NCBI GenBank assembly: GCA_005798965.1
Contig: SYIB01000282.1
Coordinates: 1-5,563, forward strand
DNA length: 5,563 nt
Direction: 5' to 3'
From: Planctomycetia bacterium
GTDB lineage: Bacteria > Planctomycetota > Phycisphaerae > Phycisphaerales > SM1A02
Part shown: one piece after another, positions 1 through 5,563 of the stretch
Layout of the letters: each line of letters begins with the position of its first letter
Numbering within the stretch: position 1 is the stretch's first letter
Notes under the pieces: model-generated
Databases searched by the model: none
The model's input: only the letters and a program-made list of their open reading frames with translations
What the model was told of the DNA's origin: nothing
Program-made: the position numbers and the translations under genes

Positions 1-992
1 AGCCCTGCGTGGCGGGCTTCGTGGTGCGCGAACTCTCACGCATGACGAGCAATTACCGGGCATGCAACGACGTCCCGTCGTGGCTGTCATCGCACGGCAT
101 CGTGGGCATCACAGGCATCGATACCCGCGCGCTCGTGCGGATCCTGCGGACCAGCGGGGCCATGAATGGCGTCATCAGCACCGACCAGTCGCTCTCCGAT
201 GCTGATCTGGTCGCGCGCGCGCAAGCCGCTTCATCCATGGCCGGACAGGATCTGGCGAGCGGGGTCAGCCCATCGTGCGCAAGCGCCTGGGAAGAGGACC
301 TTGGCGACTGGGTGCCGCGTGGCGAGCACATGGTGCGCCGCGCAGTGCGGCGATTGAAGGTCGTGGCGTTGGACTGCGGCGCCAAGCGAAACATCTACAG
401 GAACCTGGCTGAACGCAACTGCGAGGTCATCGCCATGCCGCATGATGCAGCGGCGGCTGACCTTCTGGCACACAAGCCCCATGGGCTCTTCATCAGCAAT
501 GGCCCCGGTGATCCGGCGGCAGTCCAAGCGACCATCGACACGCTGCGCACGGTGGCCGGAAGCGTGCCGACCTTCGGCATCTGCCTGGGGCACCAATTGC
601 TGGCGCTCTCGCTGGGCGCACGCACCTACAAGCTCAAGTTCGGCCACCGTGGCAGCAACCAGCCCGTGCGCAACCTGCTCACGGGCCGCATCGAAATCAC
701 CAGCCAGAACCACGGATTCTGCGTGGATCCGGCCTCGCTCGAAGCCGCGGGCGGTGAAGTCACCCACATTCACCTGAACGATGGCACGTGCGCGGGTTTC
801 CGTCACCGCACCAAGCCCATCTTCAGCGTGCAGTACCACCCTGAAGCATCGCCCGGCCCGCACGACAGCGACTACCTCTTCGACTGCTTCATCGCGATGA
901 TGGAGTCGGGTCGGCCGATCCAGGCGCAGGACATGGCCATGGCGCAAGCGGCACCCGCCGAAGCCGCGAAGGCTGTACCGGTTCGGGCATGA
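1..992 (+). CDS. carA: Carbamoyl-phosphate synthase small (glutaminase) subunit, 5'-truncated by the window
   Basis: CarA hydrolyses glutamine and channels ammonia to CarB, which makes carbamoyl phosphate for pyrimidine and arginine synthesis in the cytosol. The first full codon is at base 3. About 329 residues are visible, and by comparison with the ~380-residue E. coli protein roughly the first 75 are missing. The end of the CarA-specific N-terminal domain is present (GFVVRELSR, then GITGIDTRALVRILR and GAMNGVIS). A class I glutamine amidotransferase domain follows: LDCGAKRNI, SNGPGDP, the nucleophile elbow GICLGHQ with the catalytic Cys codon at 582-584, ITSQNHGF, and QYHPEASPGPHD with the catalytic His at 837-839 and Glu at 843-845. 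The whole triad is intact, so the enzyme should be active. After the normal family end there is an Ala-rich tail of about 25 residues. The stop codon TGA (990-992) overlaps the priA start. Identification is secure; only the 5' end and promoter lie outside. Confidence 0.97.
   Translation, partial: PCVAGFVVRELSRMTSNYRACNDVPSWLSSHGIVGITGIDTRALVRILRTSGAMNGVISTDQSLSDADLVARAQAASSMAGQDLASGVSPSCASAWEEDLGDWVPRGEHMVRRAVRRLKVVALDCGAKRNIYRNLAERNCEVIAMPHDAAAADLLAHKPHGLFISNGPGDPAAVQATIDTLRTVAGSVPTFGICLGHQLLALSLGARTYKLKFGHRGSNQPVRNLLTGRIEITSQNHGFCVDPASLEAAGGEVTHIHLNDGTCAGFRHRTKPIFSVQYHPEASPGPHDSDYLFDCFIAMMESGRPIQAQDMAMAQAAPAEAAKAVPVRA
989..992 (+). promoter_or_regulatory. ATGA stop/start overlap coupling carA to priA
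   Basis: The bases ATGA contain both the priA start (ATG, 989-991) and the carA stop (TGA, 990-992). Such four-base overlaps usually mean that the terminating ribosome re-initiates on the next gene. Only a weak purine stretch (GAAGG, about 967-971) lies upstream, too far for a standard Shine-Dalgarno. This supports coupling rather than independent initiation and places both genes on one transcript. Confidence 0.8.
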
Positions 993-3319
993 CCGGCGAG
1001 GACTCGAAAGGTCCGATCGGGGGTCTCTTCAAGGATGACGGCACGGGACCGCGAGACTTCGTGCAGGTTGCGGTCGAGCGCGGCGTGGACCGCTATCCGG
1101 ATGGGTTGACGTACTCCGTTCCACCGGCCTTCGCGGATGTTCGTGAGGGGGATCGCGTCACGGTGCCGCTCGGTCGGGGCAACGCCACGGTCGATGGATA
1201 CGTGGTGCAGCGTGGTGGCGTGGAAGTGCTGGGATCGCTTGATCCAGCTCGGACCAAGCCTCTGAGCGGTCGTGACGACGCCGCCATGCCGCTGCCCTCG
1301 CAACTGCTGGCACTCGGTCGCTGGATCAGCGCGTACTACGGAGCACCCATCGGCGTGACGCTGGGCAGCATGGTGCCCTCGGCGGTCCGCAAGCGCGTGG
1401 GCACCGTGGTCCGGCGTTCATGGACGATCGTTCCTGGTGCCGTTCGCGATGGTCGATTCAGCACCCAGCAGCGCGCGCTCCTGGAGTGCCTCGACTCCGT
1501 GGCTGGCGAGCTGGATGAATCCGAACTCCTTGAGCGCTCAGGCGTGGCCACGAAGGAACCACTGCGTGGGCTCGCGCGGCGTGGCCTCGTGCGCGCGGTC
1601 GAGCGGACCGAGGTGCACGCCAAGTGGGCCGATGCTGCCGTCGGCTCGCTGGCAGTGCCAACCCTGACCGACGAGCAGCGTGCCGCCGTCGAGGCCGTGT
1701 CGGCGAGCGCAGAACACGGGTTTTCCCAGCATCTTCTCTTCGGCGTGACTGGCAGCGGCAAGACCGAGGTGTACCTGCAGCTCATCGAGCGCACGCTGGC
1801 CCGCGGCAAGAGCGCGGTACTGCTGGTGCCCGAGATCGCCCTGACTCCGCAGACCAGCGGGCGTGTCATGGCACGGTTGGCGGCACATCGCGTGCTCGTG
1901 CTGCACAGCGGATTGACCGCCGCCCAGCGCAACGAGCAATGGGGCTTGGCCGCGCAGCGTGGACCGTGCGTGGTCGTGGGCGCGCGCAGTGCCGTCTTCG
2001 CACCCATTCCCGATGGCGACCTCGGGCTCGTCATCGTGGATGAGGAACACGACACTGGCTACAAGCAGGATCAGCAGCCGCGCTACCACGGTCGCGACAC
2101 GGCGATCCGACGCGCCCAGCTCGCGGGCTGCCCGATCCTGCTGGGCAGCGCCACGCCCAGCCTTGAAACGTGGTGGAACGCCACCGAGCGTGGCACGGTG
2201 GTCCTGCATCGGCTGACTCGTCGCGCGCCCGGCCTGCGCACCCCGCGAGTCGAGCTGGTCGATTTCCGGGTCGAGCAGCGCGCGTGGTCGGATCGGCGCG
2301 TGCACCTGATCGGACCAACGCTCGAGCGCGCTCTTCGTCGCACGCTGGACGAGGGCGGCCAGGCGATCATCCTGCTCAACCGCCGTGGCTACGCGAACTC
2401 GATCGTGTGCGCCGCCAAGGACTGCGACTGGTGCATGAAGTGCGACCGTTGCGACGCCGGGATGGTGGCGCACCGTGACAGCCGATTGCCCAAGGGCGGC
2501 TTCGTGCGTTGCCATCACTGCCTGTCCGAGCTGCGACTCCCCGAGCGCTGCCCGGTCTGCCGCGGTCCGATCAGCATCTTCGGACTGGGGACGCAGCGAG
2601 TCGAAGAAGAGCTGGAGCGCACCTTCCCCGACCTGCCGCCGGGTGCCTTGGCGAGAGTGGACAGCGACACCACGCAGACGGCGGCACACTTTCACGACGT
2701 GCTTGGCCGTTTCGGCCGGGGCGAGGTCCGCATCCTGCTGGGCACCCAGATGATTGCCAAGGGGCTCGACTTTCCGAACGTGCGTGTTGTTGGGGTGATC
2801 AGCGCCGATACTGCGCTGAACTTACCTGATTTTCGGGCAACGGAACGGACCTATCAGCTCGTCAGCCAAGTTGCGGGGCGATGTGGCAGGGGCGATGCGG
2901 CGGGGCTGGCGATCGTGCAGACGTTCCAGCCCGATGCCCCCGCCATCCAATGGGCAGCCCGACAGGACTTTGAGGCCTTCGCCGCGAGTGAACTTGAGGC
3001 CCGGGCGTCGTTCGGCTTGCCCCCAGCCAAGCGACTGGCGCGGATCGTGCTTCGCGACGCCGACCACGATCGGGCGCTGGCCGCGGGTCGCACCGTGGCG
3101 GCTCGGCTGCTCGCCCTCCCCACAGCGTCAGGCGTGCTGATCCGTCCTGCCGCGGATTGCCCGATCGCGCGGATCAACGACCGGTTCCGCGTGCAGGTCG
3201 AACTGCTGGCGCCTACAGCCGCCGCGCTCCAGCAACTCATTGCGGCGGGCCGCTCGTCTGGTGCCATCGTGCCCAGCGACCAGCTGGCCGTCGACGTGGA
3301 TCCGGTGGCGCTTCTGTGA
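989..3319 (+). CDS. priA: Primosomal protein N' (PriA), replication-restart 3'-5' DNA helicase
   Basis: PriA recognises stalled forks and D-loops away from oriC, unwinds the lagging-strand arm with ATP and helps reload the replicative helicase. The protein has 776 residues (E. coli 732). Residues 25-120 form the 3'-DNA-end binding domain (FVQVAVERGVDRYPDGLTY, then WISAYYGAPIG). A winged-helix region of about 155-215 follows. The helicase core has a Q-motif-like LTDEQ (226-230), Walker A GVTGSGKT (252-259), Walker B DEEH (351-354), GSAT (386-389), LLNRRGYANS (from about 462), GTQMIAKG (585-592) and motif VI QVAGRCGR (627-634). The zinc-binding insert has cysteines 474, 479, 482, 485, 488, 508, 511, 521 and 524. 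The expected pairs are present, but the first knuckle is C-x4-C and there is one extra Cys. The first 24 residues lie before conserved sequence, so a later start such as GTG 1061 is formally possible; the ATGA overlap favours 989. All catalytic motifs are present. Confidence 0.97.
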   Translation: MTGEDSKGPIGGLFKDDGTGPRDFVQVAVERGVDRYPDGLTYSVPPAFADVREGDRVTVPLGRGNATVDGYVVQRGGVEVLGSLDPARTKPLSGRDDAAMPLPSQLLALGRWISAYYGAPIGVTLGSMVPSAVRKRVGTVVRRSWTIVPGAVRDGRFSTQQRALLECLDSVAGELDESELLERSGVATKEPLRGLARRGLVRAVERTEVHAKWADAAVGSLAVPTLTDEQRAAVEAVSASAEHGFSQHLLFGVTGSGKTEVYLQLIERTLARGKSAVLLVPEIALTPQTSGRVMARLAAHRVLVLHSGLTAAQRNEQWGLAAQRGPCVVVGARSAVFAPIPDGDLGLVIVDEEHDTGYKQDQQPRYHGRDTAIRRAQLAGCPILLGSATPSLETWWNATERGTVVLHRLTRRAPGLRTPRVELVDFRVEQRAWSDRRVHLIGPTLERALRRTLDEGGQAIILLNRRGYANSIVCAAKDCDWCMKCDRCDAGMVAHRDSRLPKGGFVRCHHCLSELRLPERCPVCRGPISIFGLGTQRVEEELERTFPDLPPGALARVDSDTTQTAAHFHDVLGRFGRGEVRILLGTQMIAKGLDFPNVRVVGVISADTALNLPDFRATERTYQLVSQVAGRCGRGDAAGLAIVQTFQPDAPAIQWAARQDFEAFAASELEARASFGLPPAKRLARIVLRDADHDRALAAGRTVAARLLALPTASGVLIRPAADCPIARINDRFRVQVELLAPTAAALQQLIAAGRSSGAIVPSDQLAVDVDPVALL

Positions 3320-3338
3320 GGTGGTCGCCCTCGTGATT

Positions 3339-3355
3339 CCCGGACGCATGCCGGG
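3339..3355 (+). terminator. Weak GC hairpin just after priA, possible terminator
   Basis: CCCGG (3339-3343) can pair with CCGGG (3351-3355) around a 7-base loop, starting 19 bases after the priA stop. The stem is only five pairs (six with a T-G wobble) and no T-run follows, so it does not match a canonical intrinsic terminator. It may stall polymerase or protect the mRNA 3' end, or be chance in GC-rich DNA. The right arm is also part of ATGCCGG (3348-3354), which can instead pair with CCGGCAT (3378-3384). Confidence 0.22.
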
Positions 3356-3440
3356 GCGGCTGGGCAGAGGGCTTGGTCCGGCATCCATCGCGCTTTGGGC
3401 ATGAATCCGCGGCGGTTTTGCCCTATCCTCGACCGCCCGG

Positions 3441-3460
3441 CTGGCGCTATCCCACGCCGG
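3441..3460 (+). repeat. Small inverted repeat (hairpin) in the sucA leader
   Basis: CTGGCG (3441-3446) pairs with CGCCGG (3455-3460) with one G-U pair around the loop CTATCCCA, and TTT follows at 3461-3463. It ends 16 bases before the Shine-Dalgarno of sucA, so it would lie in the untranslated leader if transcription starts upstream. The T-run is too short for a convincing terminator. A regulatory role is only a possibility. Confidence 0.25.
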
Positions 3461-3476
3461 TTTCGCACGCCCCGCC

Positions 3477-3481
3477 AGGAG
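3477..3481 (+). promoter_or_regulatory. Shine-Dalgarno site that sets the GTG start of sucA
   Basis: AGGAG matches the anti-Shine-Dalgarno core and ends ten bases before GTG at 3492. The spacer finishes in seven consecutive C bases (3485-3491). No other in-frame start candidate is as well placed: GTG at 3546 has no comparable site and would remove the segment just before the conserved N-terminal helix. This decides the start in favour of 3492. Confidence 0.75.
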
Positions 3482-3491
3482 CAACCCCCCC

Positions 3492-5563
3492 GTGTCGACC
3501 CACTCGTCGGCGTCAGGTCAATCATCCGCCCAAGCCGCCCAGTCGGTGAACGCTTGGGATCCGGCGTTCCTCGAGCAGCAGTACGCCTCGTGGAAGCGAG
3601 ATCCACAGTCGGTCGATGCCAGCTGGAGGCAGTTCTTCCTCGGGTTCGACCTCGGCTTGGCCCGCCCCACGCCGACCAAGGCGGCAGCGCCCGCCTCGAC
3701 CGCCGCCACGGTCCCGGTGACGACCACCGGTGTGAGTCAGGCGCAGCGTGGCGTCGATGCGATGATCGTTCGTTTCCGCGAGATCGGCCACCAGGCAGCG
3801 CAGCTCGATCCGCTGGGGACCACACGCGCGTATCCGGACGACCTGTCGCTCGAAGCGTTCGGTCTCGATGACTCAAACCTGACGCAGGCGTTCGATCCCG
3901 GCACGCTTCCCCTGCTCAACCCGTGCCCGCTGTCGGCGATCCTCGAGTGCCTCGAGGAAACGTACTGCCGCAGCGTCGGCGCCGAGTTCATGCACATCCA
4001 GGACGTGGCCAAGCGCGCGTGGCTCACACAACGCATGGAGTCGGGCCGCAACCAACCCGTGCTCTCGGAGAACGGCCGCCGGTTCCTGCTCGAGCAACTG
4101 ATGAAGGCCGAGTCGTTCGAGAACTTCCTCGCGACGCGCTACATCGGCAAGAAGCGCTTCGGCATCGAAGGCGGCGAGAGCGCCGCGCTCATCATGGAGA
4201 CCTGGATCCAGCTCGCGCCCCGCTTGGGAACCGCCGAGCTCATCATCGGCATGGCGCACCGCGGCCGCCTGGGCATGATGGTGAACCAGTTCGGGCAAAG
4301 GCCCGAGCAGATGATGTCGAACTTCGAGGAATCGTGGCAGGCCGACTTCGAAAACGGCCGCGGCGACGTGAAGTACCACCAGGGCTACAGCAGCGACCGC
4401 GGCACGCTCGACGGTGGATCGGTCCGCGTGTCGCTCTGCTCGAACCCTTCGCACCTTGAATTCGTGGGCTCCGTGGCGCTCGGTCGCGCCCGCGCCCGGC
4501 GCGACGCCGACCGTGATCTTGACGGCCTGCTGCATGTGCCGGTCGTCGTCCATGGCAACGCCGCGTTCGCAGGTCAGGGCACCACGGCCGAGTGCTTCAA
4601 CATGATGGGGCTCGCTGGCTACAACGTCGGCGGCACGCTGCACCTGATCATCAACAACCAGGTCGGCTTCACCACCGATCTGGAGGACGGCTCGACCGGC
4701 GAGTACGTCACCGGCTACGCGAAGAGCGTCGAGGTGCCGATCTTCCACGTGAACGGTGGCGATCCCGAGGCTTGCGCGTGGGTCGCGCAGCTGGCGTACG
4801 AGTACCGCCAGGAGTTCCGCACCGACACCGTCATCGACATGTGGTGCTGGCGCAAGAACGGCCACAACGAGGCCGACGAGCCCACCTACACGCAGCCGGT
4901 GCTCTACCAGCGCGTGAAGGCGGCGGGCTCGGTGGTCAAGCGCTACGCCGAGCGGCTCGCCAGCGAGGGCGTGCTCGATGCGGCGGCCTTCGACGCGCAG
5001 ACCAAGGCGTACTGGGACACGCTCGACCGCGCGCAGGAGCAGGCCAAGACCTCGATCGTCGACCCGATCCGCCCGGGATTCGAGGGTGCGTGGAAGGTCG
5101 TCACGCCGCACCTCACGGACGACGAAGTCGCCACCGGCGTGCCGGAGAAGGCGCTGAGGGCCGTGGCCAAGGCGCTCGCCTCCAGGCCCGATGCCATCAC
5201 CGCACACAAGACGATCGAGAAGATCGTCGGTGCGCGCGGCAGCTTCTCGAAGTCGGAGAAGGTCGACTGGGCCCAGGCGGAATTGCTCGCCTACGGCTCG
5301 CTCCTTGCCGACGGTGCGCGCATCCGCCTGACCGGGCAGGATGTCGAGCGCGGAACCTTCAGCCACCGTCATGCCGTCGTGACGTGTCAGAAGACTGGCG
5401 CCACCTGGAACGCGCTGGCCGAGTATGCCGGCACCACCGGCGGCATGTTCCATGTCTTCAACAGCCCGCTCACCGAGAGCGCCTGCCTGGGCTTCGAGTA
5501 CGGCTACTCGCTGAAGACGATCTGGTCGATGCCCGCGCCGCCCGCCGAGAAGTCGACGCGCAT
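3492..5563 (+). CDS. sucA: 2-oxoglutarate dehydrogenase E1 component, 3'-truncated by the window
   Basis: SucA decarboxylates 2-oxoglutarate with thiamine diphosphate (ThDP) and passes the succinyl group to the lipoyl domain of E2 (SucB), a TCA-cycle step. The GTG start follows a Shine-Dalgarno; 690 complete codons are visible of the usual ~930. Residues 20-55 are the N-terminal E1 helix that docks to the complex (NAWDPAFLEQQY, DASWRQFFLGFDLG). Residues 57-80 are a Pro/Ala/Thr-rich linker. The dehydrogenase domain shows EFMHIQD, FGIEGGES (E226), MAHRGRL with the cofactor/substrate-site His256, KYHQG (His296), NPSHLE (His321), NNQVGFTT (Asn388-389) and GHNEADEP (His458). The metal-site motif reads HGNAA with Asn356, where the family normally has Asp. 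The transketolase-type pyrimidine-binding domain begins with LAYGSLLADG and continues through QDVERGTFSHRHAV to FEYGYS (668-673). The last 17 codons do not continue as expected. The length and the N-terminal helix argue for SucA rather than a pyruvate dehydrogenase E1. Confidence 0.95.
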   Translation, partial: MSTHSSASGQSSAQAAQSVNAWDPAFLEQQYASWKRDPQSVDASWRQFFLGFDLGLARPTPTKAAAPASTAATVPVTTTGVSQAQRGVDAMIVRFREIGHQAAQLDPLGTTRAYPDDLSLEAFGLDDSNLTQAFDPGTLPLLNPCPLSAILECLEETYCRSVGAEFMHIQDVAKRAWLTQRMESGRNQPVLSENGRRFLLEQLMKAESFENFLATRYIGKKRFGIEGGESAALIMETWIQLAPRLGTAELIIGMAHRGRLGMMVNQFGQRPEQMMSNFEESWQADFENGRGDVKYHQGYSSDRGTLDGGSVRVSLCSNPSHLEFVGSVALGRARARRDADRDLDGLLHVPVVVHGNAAFAGQGTTAECFNMMGLAGYNVGGTLHLIINNQVGFTTDLEDGSTGEYVTGYAKSVEVPIFHVNGGDPEACAWVAQLAYEYRQEFRTDTVIDMWCWRKNGHNEADEPTYTQPVLYQRVKAAGSVVKRYAERLASEGVLDAAAFDAQTKAYWDTLDRAQEQAKTSIVDPIRPGFEGAWKVVTPHLTDDEVATGVPEKALRAVAKALASRPDAITAHKTIEKIVGARGSFSKSEKVDWAQAELLAYGSLLADGARIRLTGQDVERGTFSHRHAVVTCQKTGATWNALAEYAGTTGGMFHVFNSPLTESACLGFEYGYSLKTIWSMPAPPAEKSTR

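Larger units (their letters stand above)
3320..3491 (+). other. Intergenic region between priA and sucA (sucA leader)
   Basis: This is the only non-coding gap in the window, 172 bases long. It should hold the end of the carA-priA transcript and the sucA promoter and 5' leader. I see two weak GC-rich hairpins (3339-3355 and 3441-3460) and a Shine-Dalgarno near the end. In the sucA frame a TGA stop at 3402-3404 limits any upstream extension of sucA. TATCCT at 3424-3429 resembles a -10 box, but no credible -35 sits 16-18 bases before it (TTTGGG at 3394-3399 is 24 bases away), so no promoter is called. I see no tRNA, riboswitch or small gene here. Confidence 0.8.

Noticed and set aside
231..947. 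A 238-codon open frame on the minus strand within carA
   Set aside because: It is antisense to the catalytic domain of carA with no family motif. The sense frame holds the full catalytic triad.
1538..2695. A 385-codon open frame on the minus strand within priA
   Set aside because: It is antisense to the helicase core of priA and has no recognisable motif; a shadow of GC-rich coding sequence.
3424..3429. TATCCT as a -10 promoter element for sucA
   Set aside because: No -35-like hexamer lies 16-18 bases upstream. A single hexamer match in 172 bases is weak evidence.
3395..3871. A 158-codon + strand frame starting in the priA-sucA gap
   Set aside because: It runs out of frame through the start of sucA, is rich in Arg and Pro, and has no motif. 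The sucA frame has the Shine-Dalgarno and the conserved N-terminal helix.
2854..3876. A 340-codon minus-strand frame spanning the priA end, the gap and the sucA start
   Set aside because: It bridges two good sense genes and the intergenic region. Its translation is low-complexity (Arg, Ser, Pro), so it is not a plausible gene.
3873..5453. A 526-codon open frame on the minus strand across sucA
   Set aside because: It lies wholly antisense to a clearly recognised sucA. Its translation is rich in Arg, Val, Leu and Ala with no recognisable domain, as expected when a high-GC gene with G/C third positions is read backwards.
5493..5563. A frameshift as the cause of the odd SucA end
   Set aside because: Neither alternative frame gives the expected WEAQFGD segment; one meets TGA at once (5512-5514). 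The observed frame keeps the strong G/C third-position bias.

Overview
The window is a compact piece of a GC-rich bacterial chromosome. It holds three housekeeping genes, all on the + strand: the 3' part of carA (glutamine-hydrolysing subunit of carbamoyl-phosphate synthase), a complete priA (primosomal replication-restart helicase), and the first ~690 codons of sucA (E1 component of the 2-oxoglutarate dehydrogenase complex). I see no mobile element, CRISPR array, tRNA, rRNA or phage gene. The base composition is high in GC, especially at third codon positions, and many long shadow frames arise on both strands for that reason. The organism is a free-living type bacterium with de novo pyrimidine synthesis and an oxidative TCA cycle. 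The gene order and protein style (non-proteobacterial PriA, SucA with an FFxGFDL-type N-terminus) would fit Planctomycetota, perhaps Phycisphaerae, but this is a guess from memory and not demonstrated.

Layout: bases 1-992 are carA, cut at its 5' end by the window edge. carA and priA overlap by the four bases ATGA (989-992), so they are very probably co-transcribed and translationally coupled. priA runs to 3319. A 172-base gap (3320-3491) follows. It holds two weak hairpins and a good Shine-Dalgarno (AGGAG, 3477-3481) ten bases before a GTG start. sucA runs from 3492 off the right edge.

The genes do not form one pathway. carA feeds carbamoyl phosphate into arginine and pyrimidine synthesis, priA reloads the replisome at stalled forks, and sucA starts oxidative decarboxylation of 2-oxoglutarate. 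No novel system is visible. The observations most worth checking are protein-level oddities: in SucA, an Asn in place of the Asp expected to bind the Mg2+ of thiamine diphosphate (HGNAA instead of HGDAA), and an unexpected in-frame stretch after the conserved FEYGYS motif at the window end; in PriA, a changed first zinc knuckle (C-x4-C with an extra Cys) and a Cys inside helicase motif VI.
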